Origin: a virus
Length of the DNA: 20,176 bases
IMG/VR virus record: IMGVR_UViG_3300020220_000426
Location: 1 to 20,176 of that record
Strand: one strand, 5' to 3'
Part shown: in pieces, positions 1 to 6,910 of the stretch
Numbering within the stretch: the stretch's first letter is position 1
Layout of the letters: each line of letters starts with the position of its first letter
The notes under the pieces: model-generated
Databases searched by the model: none
The model's input: the letters and a program-made list of their open reading frames with translations, nothing else
What the model was told of the DNA's origin: nothing
Position numbers and translations under genes: made by a program

Positions 1-88
1 TGAGTGCCGCTAGTATCCACGCTTGAGATAGACTTTTCGGACCCTCCTTTAGGAGTTTCTGCAGTTTTTCTATTTCTCTTTTTCTCAT
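1..88 (-). CDS. Partial CDS, unknown protein (5' end only)
   Basis: An open frame begins with ATG at 88-86 and runs off the left edge, giving 29 visible codons. The peptide starts MRKREIEKLQKLLKEG and continues PKSLSQAWILAAL; it is charged and probably helical, with no motif I recognise. Its ATG overlaps the TGA stop of nrdB (ATGA, 85-88), the same coupling seen at many other junctions here, which is the main reason to believe it is real. It would be the next gene of the gp61-nrdA-nrdB operon. No function is proposed. Confidence 0.6.
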   Translation of the reverse strand, partial: MRKREIEKLQKLLKEGPKSLSQAWILAAL

Positions 89-1215
89 AGTTTGAAACCA
101 GCGAAAGTATCTTTCTTAACATCTTGTTTAATTCCACCAACAACATAACTTTCAACTTCCGTTTCTTGAGGAGCAACTTGGAGACCTTTAGAGCTAATCC
201 AATGCTCAGTCCAAGGTAGAGGATTATTTTTAGCAGGAATATCATAGACAGGTTTAAATCCGATTGCTTTCATACGACGATTGGCAATCCATTCAACATA
301 CTGCACAAGCAGTTTTGCATTCAAACCAATCATAGAACCATTCTTGAACAGATAATCTGCCCAGACCTTTTCTTCGTTTACTGCTTTATCAAATGTTTGA
401 TAAACCCATCCTTCTTCTTCAGCAGCGATTTTGAGCATGTCTGGATCATCGCCGTCACGCCATTTATTGATAATGTTTTGCGTAAGGACAAGATGCTGGT
501 TTTCATCTCTGGCGATGAGAGAGATAATTTTAGCGGATCCCTCCATAAGTTTAAGTTCACCAAAAGCGAACGAACATGCGAACGAAACATAGAACCTAAT
601 GCCTTCTAGAATATTAACATTCATCACAGCACGATAAAGTTTTCTCTTGAGTTCATAAAGATCTCCTTTAGCAGTATCTACTCCCTCAAGAACATGTTGC
701 CACCGATTACCACTATCATAAGTATGTGCGTTATTAATAAAATCATTATAAGATTCTGTGACACTTTCTGCACGAGAAAGAATCATATCATCATGCAGAA
801 TAGTATCAAATACTTCTGCTGGATCTGGATATACATTCTTAATAATATATGTATAAGAGCGGGAGTGAATCATCTCCATAAATCCCCAAACTTCCATACA
901 TGCTTCAAGTTCAGGCAGGGAACAATAAGGAATGAATGCCATACCAGGGGCACGACCCTGAACAGAATCAAGCATAATCTGATACTTTAAATTAGAAGTA
1001 AAAATATGCTTTTGTTCTGGACGAAGTTGTGCATAATCTGAACGATCTTTCTGAAGTGAGATCTCTTCAGGTCTCCAAAAGTATCCTAATTGAGACTGTG
1101 TAAGTTTATCAAATACAGGATACTTATAAGAATCATAGCGTTGAACTCCCAGCGGAGCACCAAAAAACATAGGTTGTTTCTTGGTGTCCACAAGACTCTT
1201 ATTAAAAACTGTCAT
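85..1215 (-). CDS. nrdB: Ribonucleotide reductase class Ia, beta subunit
   Basis: Small subunit of aerobic ribonucleotide reductase. It carries the di-iron centre and tyrosyl radical that power reduction of NDPs to dNDPs in the NrdA partner, for phage DNA synthesis in the host cytoplasm. From ATG 1215 it has 376 residues, close to the E. coli and T4 enzymes (376 and 388 as I recall). Visible family blocks are QPMFFGAPLG near the N-terminus, YFWRPEEISL, NLKYQIMLDSVQGR, then EMIHSRSYTYI, which supplies the metal-ligand Glu and His and the radical Tyr, and ARDENQH further on. The C-terminus FAGFKL fits the tail that docks on NrdA. Start: ATG 1215 matches where relatives begin. A GTG at 1263 would add 16 residues and overlap nrdA; it has a GGAGG six bases upstream, so it remains a serious alternative. 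The stop overlaps the next ATG. Confidence 0.95.
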   Translation of the reverse strand: MTVFNKSLVDTKKQPMFFGAPLGVQRYDSYKYPVFDKLTQSQLGYFWRPEEISLQKDRSDYAQLRPEQKHIFTSNLKYQIMLDSVQGRAPGMAFIPYCSLPELEACMEVWGFMEMIHSRSYTYIIKNVYPDPAEVFDTILHDDMILSRAESVTESYNDFINNAHTYDSGNRWQHVLEGVDTAKGDLYELKRKLYRAVMNVNILEGIRFYVSFACSFAFGELKLMEGSAKIISLIARDENQHLVLTQNIINKWRDGDDPDMLKIAAEEEGWVYQTFDKAVNEEKVWADYLFKNGSMIGLNAKLLVQYVEWIANRRMKAIGFKPVYDIPAKNNPLPWTEHWISSKGLQVAPQETEVESYVVGGIKQDVKKDTFAGFKL

Positions 1216-1243
1216 CCCCTGAATAGAACGATTGGTTCCTACC

Positions 1244-3556
1244 TTAAATTGTACAACTGTCACAAGATTCCTCCTCTGCGTTTAAAAGACTTTCTACTAA
1301 ATTTTGAATTGATTGTTTTCTGATTTCTTCCTCCTTAATTTCATCAGTCTTGATGTCATAAGTGTTTTGATAATAACTTGTTTTCCAACCATACTTGTAT
1401 GTTTTAAGAAAATCATTTGCCATCACACTCACTGGTACTTCATTATCTGGGTAGTTTTCTGGATTATAGGACCAGTTTCCACTGATCGCCTGGTCAAAAA
1501 ACTTCTGCATAACAGCAACGATATTAATATAACCGTTGTTATCAAGCATATCCCAGAGAAGGGTATAGTTATGTTTAAGGGTTTGGTACTGGGGTACGAT
1601 TTGCTTAAGGGGTCCTTTTTTAGATTTTTTAATGGACAGATGCCCTCTAGGCGGCTCAATTCCATTTGTGGCATTTGACACAACGGAACTGCTCTCTGAT
1701 GGCATTTGAGCAGACAAGGTGGAGTGCCGTAAACCGCTGTCCATAATATCTCTGCGTAGTGTTTCCCAGTCATGACTGTATCCTGGATTAGAGATTTCGT
1801 CTACATCTTTTTTATATGTATCAATAGGGAGAATACCCTGTGCATACTTTGTGCGACCAAAATACTCGCAAGCACCTTTCTCTTTAGCAAGTTGATTAGA
1901 TGCTTTCAGTAGATAATATTGAAATGATTCAGTGAGTTCATGAACTGCGTCCCATGCCTCTTGAGAGTCATAGTTAAATCCAAGTTTTGCCAAATAGTGT
2001 GCGAGTCCAATATAACCAATACCCAAAGATCTACGAGCTTTCGTAGATTTTTCAGCAGCAATAATAGGATAATGTTGATAATTAATCAATTCATCCAACG
2101 AACGAACACTTAAATCACAAAGAGTTTCAAACTCTTCATCTGATTTAACTTTACCTACATTGATTGCAGACAAAATACAAAGTGCAATCTCACCTTCAAG
2201 GTCATCAATATGGCGAAGAGGTTTTGTAGGAAGTGTAATCTCCTGACAGAGATTACTCATCCAAATTTTATCCTGGAAGGAAGAATGACTATTACAGTGG
2301 TCAATATTCATTATATAGATACGGCCAGTTTCAGCACGTTCTTTAAGAAGAACAAGAATGAGGTCTTGAGCACGGACAGTTTTTCTTGGAATAGAAGTAT
2401 CTCGTTCGTAAACATGGTATAACTTGTCAAATCCATCAAGACCAAAAGCATCAGACAGGCCAGGAACATCGTGTGGACTGAAGAGAGAAATTTCTTGGTC
2501 GTTGATGAAACGTTCATAGAAGAGTTTAGAAATTTGAATACTGTAGTCTAACTTACGAACTCGGTTATCCTCTGTTCCTTTATTGTTTTTTAGTACTAGG
2601 ATGTCCTCTATTTCCCTGTGCCAGATTGGGAAGTGGACTGTCGCGCTTCCGCCTCGTATGCCATTTTGCGTACAGCAACGGACAGTTGCTTCAAACTTTT
2701 TGAGAAACGGTATAACTCCAGTGTGAGCCACTTCACCCCCTCGTATTTTGCTGTTGAGAGCACGGATGCGACCTGCGTTGATGCCGATGCCCGCCCTTTG
2801 AGCAACATACTTACCAATAGCCATGTCGCTACTGAAGATGCTATCAAGGGTGTCGTCAGAATCAACCAGAACACAACTAGCGAATTGTCGCAGAGGCGTC
2901 CTAACTCCTGCGAGGATTGGAGTTGGCACGTTGATTTTGTGCTTGCTGATTGCGTCATAGTATTTTCTTACATAGTCCAGACGAGTTTGTTTAGGATACT
3001 CAGCAAAAATTGTCGCTGCCACCAACATGTAAGCATACTGGGGAGTTTCATACACAGATCCAACACTACGATCCTGAACGAGGTATTTATCTACAACTTG
3101 ACGAAGACCAGCATATGTAAACAAATAATCACGGTGATGAACAATATAAGAATTTAATTTGTCCCACTCTTCATCAGTATATTTTGAAGATAATTCTTTA
3201 TCATAAACATTTTTCATAATTCCATGATATAAATGATCTCCTAATTGAGGAAATCCATTATTCCAATCAGGACCAAATACTTGTTTATAAAGACCAAACA
3301 ACAACAGTCGGGCTGCAACAAACTGATAATTAGGGTTCTCCAATGAAATCAAATCACTGGCAGAGCGAATAAGAATTTCTTGAATTTGATCAGTTGTAAT
3401 GCCATCATAGAATTGAATACCAGATTGTATCTCTACTTGTGATGGAGAGACACCTGCGAGACCCCCACAGGCACATTCTACCATGTTATGAATCTTATCA
3501 AGGTTTAAAGGTTCAATTGATCCATCGCGCTTTACAACTTTAATTCCGTTACTCAT
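1244..3556 (-). CDS. nrdA: Ribonucleotide reductase class Ia, alpha subunit
   Basis: Large catalytic subunit of ribonucleotide reductase (770 aa), which reduces ribonucleoside diphosphates with NrdB. An ATP-cone-like N-terminal domain (about residues 5-90) is followed by the barrel. The catalytic residues are visible: the redox pair is C228 in FASCVL and C460 in EIALC, and the thiyl-radical cysteine is C437 in SNLCQEI with N435 and E439. NNKGTEDNRVRKLDYSIQ (324-341) and the radical-transfer tyrosines in KTSYYQNTYD near the C-terminus are also present. The tail CDSC (765-768) is the cysteine pair that hands electrons in from a glutaredoxin or thioredoxin. Its ATG overlaps the primase stop (ATGA, 3553-3556), and nrdB follows at once. 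No active-site residue is missing, so an active enzyme is expected. Confidence 0.97.
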   Translation of the reverse strand: MSNGIKVVKRDGSIEPLNLDKIHNMVECACGGLAGVSPSQVEIQSGIQFYDGITTDQIQEILIRSASDLISLENPNYQFVAARLLLFGLYKQVFGPDWNNGFPQLGDHLYHGIMKNVYDKELSSKYTDEEWDKLNSYIVHHRDYLFTYAGLRQVVDKYLVQDRSVGSVYETPQYAYMLVAATIFAEYPKQTRLDYVRKYYDAISKHKINVPTPILAGVRTPLRQFASCVLVDSDDTLDSIFSSDMAIGKYVAQRAGIGINAGRIRALNSKIRGGEVAHTGVIPFLKKFEATVRCCTQNGIRGGSATVHFPIWHREIEDILVLKNNKGTEDNRVRKLDYSIQISKLFYERFINDQEISLFSPHDVPGLSDAFGLDGFDKLYHVYERDTSIPRKTVRAQDLILVLLKERAETGRIYIMNIDHCNSHSSFQDKIWMSNLCQEITLPTKPLRHIDDLEGEIALCILSAINVGKVKSDEEFETLCDLSVRSLDELINYQHYPIIAAEKSTKARRSLGIGYIGLAHYLAKLGFNYDSQEAWDAVHELTESFQYYLLKASNQLAKEKGACEYFGRTKYAQGILPIDTYKKDVDEISNPGYSHDWETLRRDIMDSGLRHSTLSAQMPSESSSVVSNATNGIEPPRGHLSIKKSKKGPLKQIVPQYQTLKHNYTLLWDMLDNNGYINIVAVMQKFFDQAISGNWSYNPENYPDNEVPVSVMANDFLKTYKYGWKTSYYQNTYDIKTDEIKEEEIRKQSIQNLVESLLNAEEESCDSCTI

Positions 3557-4533
3557 ACTTTCTTCCAGGCGGTAAATTTAACTTGTGCTTCTAATCCTTG
3601 GTAGACATTTGATTCTACCATATTTTGAACATCGTGTCCAGACATCACCATATCATTGATGTCCTTTTCTTTAATTATACTAGGCCAAATAACTACATGT
3701 TTACCTTGACTAATGAGTTTTTCATATTTGTCAACGATTTGTCTGTTTCGTGGTTCATTGTCCAATATATAAACAACATCATTGAAGTTGAAATCATCAA
3801 GGGTAACATCAGATCCGCACATTGCGATTGCGTTTGATATAAACAAGGAGTCAAATGGTCCTTCTGTGACATATACTGTTTGCGATGGGTCTAAATTATT
3901 GAGTCCAAATACTTTAGGGTATCCTTTATCCAGGATGGTAGTGATATAGCGTAACTTTGTATTCTGGTCCAGAGACCTACCCTGATAACCAAAGACTTTT
4001 CCTTCCTGTGTGATGAGTGGTATGACAATTCTTGATTCTTGGTGAGAATTATCCAAGCGAGCCCAAGCATTAAAATCCTCTGCGTAGTAGAAGTTTGAGA
4101 AAAATTTCTCTGGAATCTGGCGGTTGGTGAGGTATACTTTTGCTGGATGCTTATTATTTAGAATTGAAATTTTTTGAAGATCAGAGAAAATACTTTTGTT
4201 AAAATTTGGTGACTTAATTTTAAATTCTGGTTCTGGAGTGTTAGTTGCTTTACCAGTCAACCCCTCCTTATAACGTTCCATAATATACTCATCGTGAAGA
4301 AGAGTATCATTATCTTTAAGAAAATTAGTCAGTGTTCTGCCAACACCACAATTGTGACACTTGAAAAAATAATCATTACGCTTGCGATAAAAATACCCCC
4401 GTGTTTTGTTTCGGTTCTTTGCCGAATCACCGCAGTAGGGGCACCTGAATGTATATAAATCTTCTTTCTTTTTAGTAAACTTTACAAGTCGTGGAGAAAT
4501 CAAATTAATGTATTTGCTGTCAATAAAACTCAT
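3553..4533 (-). CDS. 61: DNA primase, T4 gp61-like
   Basis: Primase of the phage replisome, which lays RNA primers for the lagging strand in complex with the gp41 helicase. At 326 aa it is close to T4 gp61 (342 aa as I recall). The N-terminal zinc-binding module is clear: C31-P-Y-C34 and C59-H-N-C62. The C-terminal half carries a TOPRIM core, with the acidic motif VTEGPFDSLF (E224, D228) and YILDNEPRN (D258, E260), plus KDINDMV near residue 293. The start overlaps the preceding gene's stop by ATGA (4530-4533) and its own stop overlaps the nrdA ATG, so it is translationally coupled on both sides. Note that it is separated by about 7 kb from helicase gene 41. Confidence 0.93.
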   Translation of the reverse strand: MSFIDSKYINLISPRLVKFTKKKEDLYTFRCPYCGDSAKNRNKTRGYFYRKRNDYFFKCHNCGVGRTLTNFLKDNDTLLHDEYIMERYKEGLTGKATNTPEPEFKIKSPNFNKSIFSDLQKISILNNKHPAKVYLTNRQIPEKFFSNFYYAEDFNAWARLDNSHQESRIVIPLITQEGKVFGYQGRSLDQNTKLRYITTILDKGYPKVFGLNNLDPSQTVYVTEGPFDSLFISNAIAMCGSDVTLDDFNFNDVVYILDNEPRNRQIVDKYEKLISQGKHVVIWPSIIKEKDINDMVMSGHDVQNMVESNVYQGLEAQVKFTAWKKV

Positions 4534-4925
4534 CGTGTAGGAACTGCTTGACTACCTCCCATAGTAGCACCGCCGTTTCCAGTTGTCAAGATATTACCAA
4601 AGAATGTAGCTGAACCAATAACAACAGTAGCAGCAGTAGCGACGCCAATAGTTATCCAACGAAACTTTGAAAGTTCGTCAATTCTTTTTTCAAGTTTGTC
4701 TAATTTAGAATTAATAGCTTTAATTAATTCTAAAATTGCTGCGTCTGCTTTATCTACTTGTTCTAATCTATTTTCGTGGCGCTCTAGTATAAGGGCAACT
4801 GCTTGGTTACCCTCACTGATTTTATCTACTGCTCTCTCAAGTTTGTCAAGCATCTCCTTGGAGAGATCTTCATATATTTGAAACTTGGCTTCTAAAACTT
4901 CTATGTCTTTACCAATTCCAAACAT
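4530..4925 (-). CDS. Coiled-coil protein with C-terminal membrane segment, unknown
   Basis: A 131-aa protein I cannot name with certainty. Residues about 5-88 are a charged, heptad-like helix (for example DKLEKRIDELSKFRW) without helix breakers, so a long coiled coil is likely. Residues about 90-110 (ITIGVATAATVVIG and on) form one hydrophobic membrane-spanning segment, followed by a short Gly/Thr-rich tail. This architecture, an amphipathic coil plus one membrane anchor, recalls the XhlA/holin-accessory type and similar small phage membrane proteins. A lysis or membrane-anchoring role is therefore possible but is inference. The SD sequence GAGGT lies five bases before ATG 4925, overlapping the previous gene's TGA. 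The stop overlaps the primase start. Confidence 0.8.
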   Translation of the reverse strand: MFGIGKDIEVLEAKFQIYEDLSKEMLDKLERAVDKISEGNQAVALILERHENRLEQVDKADAAILELIKAINSKLDKLEKRIDELSKFRWITIGVATAATVVIGSATFFGNILTTGNGGATMGGSQAVPTR

Positions 4926-4932
4926 ATTTACC

Positions 4933-5700
4933 TCACATAGCAGTTGTATTGAACTGCATAATCTTGAGGAATGATTCTACATCCTTATTCATCAGGAAAC
5001 GATACTGCTGCTGACGGTCATGGTCCAGTGCTTCAAATGTTGCAATCATACGCTTGGCAACATCTGAATTAATTTTCATACTACGTCCATCTTGAAACTG
5101 AACAAAACCTTCTTTATACTCAAAGGTAGCATCTTGAGCAATTCTCATAAGAGTTGCGAGTACTTCATGACCTCTTTGAATGGTGCCAATAGTTTCTTGC
5201 AGTTGAGAACCTTCTGGATCAAAACTATTGTTTTGCTTTTGAAGTTGAGTGGTTTTTTGAGCAGCCTTCTTTCTGAAATCAGAGAGACGTGCCTTCATAA
5301 GCGTATCCATTTCTTTGGTTTTACGCTGCATTTTACCTTTAGCTTCTTGAGCTTTGGACTGAACTTCTTTCTGTTTGTCCAATTTTTTTTGCTGAGCAAT
5401 TTGCTTTTGTGCCCGTTCAGTTTCTGAGGGACCCTGATTTTTTTCGTCAGCTTCAATAAGATTTAATTCTTCGTTAGTCATTTTTTTCTTTGCTCTCTTT
5501 TCTCTATTTAAAAGAATGGTGTTTACGAACTTACGTCCATCTTTAGTTCTTCCATCATAAGATTTTTTCTTTTTAGAAGAAACAAATGGTTCTACAGCAG
5601 GTGGAATAGAAAGGTTGGCACCTGTTCCCACAGAATTTGTGGGAGCATCTTCCCACATCTTGCGACGAGCCTGTTGAAGAAGTTCTTTTAAGTTTTTCAT
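4933..5700 (-). CDS. Lys/Gln-rich coiled-coil protein, unknown
   Basis: A 255-aa protein of unknown function. The N-terminal 35 residues are Pro/Ser/Gly-rich and probably flexible. Residues about 36-165 are extremely rich in Lys, Gln and Glu (for example KQIAQQKKLDKQKEVQSKAQ), predicting a long charged coiled coil. Residues 170-255 look like a compact alpha/beta domain ending in LKIMQFNTTAM. The pattern is that of a scaffold or virion-associated protein, and I recall similar conserved proteins in T4-like cyanophages. No catalytic motif is visible. ATG 5700 overlaps the previous TGA (ATGA, 5697-5700) and has AGGA just upstream. Confidence 0.8.
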   Translation of the reverse strand: MKNLKELLQQARRKMWEDAPTNSVGTGANLSIPPAVEPFVSSKKKKSYDGRTKDGRKFVNTILLNREKRAKKKMTNEELNLIEADEKNQGPSETERAQKQIAQQKKLDKQKEVQSKAQEAKGKMQRKTKEMDTLMKARLSDFRKKAAQKTTQLQKQNNSFDPEGSQLQETIGTIQRGHEVLATLMRIAQDATFEYKEGFVQFQDGRSMKINSDVAKRMIATFEALDHDRQQQYRFLMNKDVESFLKIMQFNTTAM

Positions 5701-6059
5701 ATCCTATTTAGTTCTTCTAAACATTTTAGATCGGGATCAATATAATTGAGATATCCTTCAGGAAATCTATTGAGATAAATTAAAAAAGATTTGAGAACGG
5801 GCCAACATCTACTTTCAATCTTATAAAACAACAGAGGCACTGTAGCATCATTAAAAACATTGAAGAGGATTATCATATGATTTAAAATCAAATGATGTTT
5901 AAGTATATCGTCTTTCAGATATTTTCTGATTAATTTTTTAACATACTTAAATCTTTTTAGGTCCTCTTCAAATTCTTCTCGTGTGGTGCATTGAGGATTG
6001 TTGTAATGTTTAATAGCGAAGAAAACATAATTATCTTCATTCAGTTCATCAAATCTCAT
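5697..6059 (-). CDS. Conserved phage hypothetical protein, 120 aa
   Basis: A small protein (120 aa) of unknown role. It appears wholly alpha-helical, with an acidic start (MRFDELNEDNYVFFAIKHY), a basic middle (RFKYVKKLIRKYLKDD) and several aromatic/hydrophobic helices (LILNHMIILFNVF; PLLFYKI). The hydrophobic stretches are interrupted by charges, so a soluble helical bundle is more likely than a membrane protein. I recall proteins of this type in T4-like cyanophages without an assigned function. It starts a few bases after the MPLWGK gene stop, with no clear SD sequence, and overlaps the next start by ATGA. Confidence 0.8.
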   Translation of the reverse strand: MRFDELNEDNYVFFAIKHYNNPQCTTREEFEEDLKRFKYVKKLIRKYLKDDILKHHLILNHMIILFNVFNDATVPLLFYKIESRCWPVLKSFLIYLNRFPEGYLNYIDPDLKCLEELNRI

Positions 6060-6066
6060 TTAATTA

Positions 6067-6618
6067 TTATGTAATAGCGATTGTCTTAACTGTTCCTGTA
6101 CCGCCAGCACCCTGAACATCTCCAGCAACAAATGCCTTATCAGATGCAGTTGTTGTACCAATATCAACGATAGTACCAGTGATTGTTTGAGCAGCGATTG
6201 ACAAAGTTTGAGTTGTATTAGGAACAGTGAATGTAAATGCTACTTGTTGAACTCCTGTTTGAGCAGCAGCAGTTGCTGTAATTGCACCACCAACTGAACC
6301 AGTAACTACAAGAGTTGCACCAGCCGTAACTGTAACTTCTTCGTTGTAATTAACAATTACTGTACCAGTTGCAAGTTTTGCATATGTACTTGCAGCAAAG
6401 TAAACGCCAGCAATAGTAGCATTACCCAGAAGGTCAGTAGCACCAGCACCACCAAGTCCTCCAACAGCAACAAGAACTTCTTCAAGACCATTTGCATGTT
6501 TAATCACCCATCCACGCTCATCAGCAAAACATGTATTAAGATCGTTGGCTGGGTTGTCATTTTCTCTCAACCACTTAGGTCTAGATTCATCTGCTGTGCT
6601 TTTTCCCCATAGAGGCAT
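6067..6618 (-). CDS. Putative virion structural protein, MPLWGK-type
   Basis: A 183-aa protein beginning MPLWGKSTADESRPKWL, an N-terminus I associate with a family of cyanophage virion proteins. The first 45 residues are charged and contain an ERGWVIKHANG segment. The rest is rich in Ala, Thr, Val and Gly with alternating hydrophobics (TGTVIVNYNEEVTVTAGAT), suggesting beta-sandwich or Ig-like repeats of the sort used in capsid decoration or fibres. A longer in-frame start at 6684 exists, but ATG 6618 is chosen because TTAGGAG lies seven to eight bases upstream and a TATAAATA late promoter lies at 6650-6657, inside the longer frame. The late promoter supports a structural role; the exact virion location is not known. 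Confidence 0.85.
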   Translation of the reverse strand: MPLWGKSTADESRPKWLRENDNPANDLNTCFADERGWVIKHANGLEEVLVAVGGLGGAGATDLLGNATIAGVYFAASTYAKLATGTVIVNYNEEVTVTAGATLVVTGSVGGAITATAAAQTGVQQVAFTFTVPNTTQTLSIAAQTITGTIVDIGTTTASDKAFVAGDVQGAGGTGTVKTIAIT

Positions 6619-6620
6619 GT

Positions 6621-6636
6621 TAATTCTCCTAATTAG
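6621..6636 (-). promoter_or_regulatory. Ribosome binding site deciding the 6618 start
   Basis: On the minus strand TTAGGAGAATTAAC precedes ATG 6618. The AGGAG core is about seven bases from the ATG, which fixes the start of the MPLWGK gene downstream of the late promoter and rules out the longer frame that would begin at 6684. Confidence 0.8.
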
Positions 6637-6649
6637 TCGTTTCTTTTTA

Positions 6650-6657
6650 TATTTATA
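6650..6657 (-). promoter_or_regulatory. T4-type late promoter TATAAATA
   Basis: An exact TATAAATA on the minus strand, the late-promoter box used in T4-like phages by the gp55 sigma factor with gp33 and the sliding clamp. It stands about 31 bases before the ATG of the MPLWGK gene, leaving a leader of about 25 bases that contains the SD sequence. It begins at the end of the T-run of the upstream terminator. Confidence 0.8.
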
Positions 6658-6682
6658 AAAAAGGGGGACAATGAAATCCCCC
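6657..6682 (-). terminator. Rho-independent terminator
   Basis: On the minus strand GGGGGA pairs with TCCCCC (6 bp) around an eight-base loop and is followed at once by six T residues. It lies 25 bases after the stop of the 59-aa gene and ends the transcript of the 369-aa and 59-aa genes. The T-run leads straight into a late promoter. Confidence 0.88.
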
Positions 6683-6706
6683 ATGATATCTAGTTTTAGA
6701 TATTAC

Positions 6707-6886
6707 TCAGGGAGTAATATCTTTTGCTCCTCTCTTTTTTAGTTGCCCCTGAACTTGAAGAAGAACTAAAGAAAGAATACCGTTTGATTTTACTTTGGGG
6801 TTTGCTCCAAGTGCTTCAGACAGAGCAAAAAGGACTGTTGCAATCAAAGCTTGATTAGCAAATGCCCATGCAATTACAGCAGACAT
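6707..6886 (-). CDS. Small hydrophobic protein, 59 aa, unknown
   Basis: A short gene, ATG 6886 to TGA 6707, encoding 59 aa that start MSAVIAWAFANQALIATVLF. The first 25 residues are hydrophobic and could be one membrane-spanning or amphipathic helix. Next come GANPKVKSNG, a second moderately hydrophobic helix (ILSLVLLQVQGQL) and a basic tail (KKRGAKD). A TAGAGGT Shine-Dalgarno seven bases upstream and the terminator directly after the stop support it as a real gene. I recall similar mini-proteins in cyanophages. A holin-like or membrane-adaptor role is possible but unproven. A CTAAATA motif at 6912-6918 could be a degenerate late promoter for it. Confidence 0.75.
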   Translation of the reverse strand: MSAVIAWAFANQALIATVLFALSEALGANPKVKSNGILSLVLLQVQGQLKKRGAKDITP

Positions 6887-6910
6887 AATAACCTCTAGTA
6901 TAGGATGTTT

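Noticed and set aside
2618-3157. A 179-codon plus-strand open frame antisense to nrdA
   Set aside because: It lies wholly inside nrdA, whose catalytic motifs are intact in the opposite strand, and its translation shows no domain and no coupled start. It is a shadow of the coding gene.
5705-5711. CTAAATA late-promoter-like motif before the 255-aa gene
   Set aside because: It is only four bases from the ATG, which leaves no room for a leader or a ribosome site.
6061-6095. Possible early promoter before the 120-aa gene (CATAAT)
   Set aside because: No -35-like hexamer at 16-18 bases spacing.
6619-6684. Longer MPLWGK-gene start at 6684
   Set aside because: The extra 22 codons run through the terminator and the late promoter, and a clear SD serves ATG 6618.
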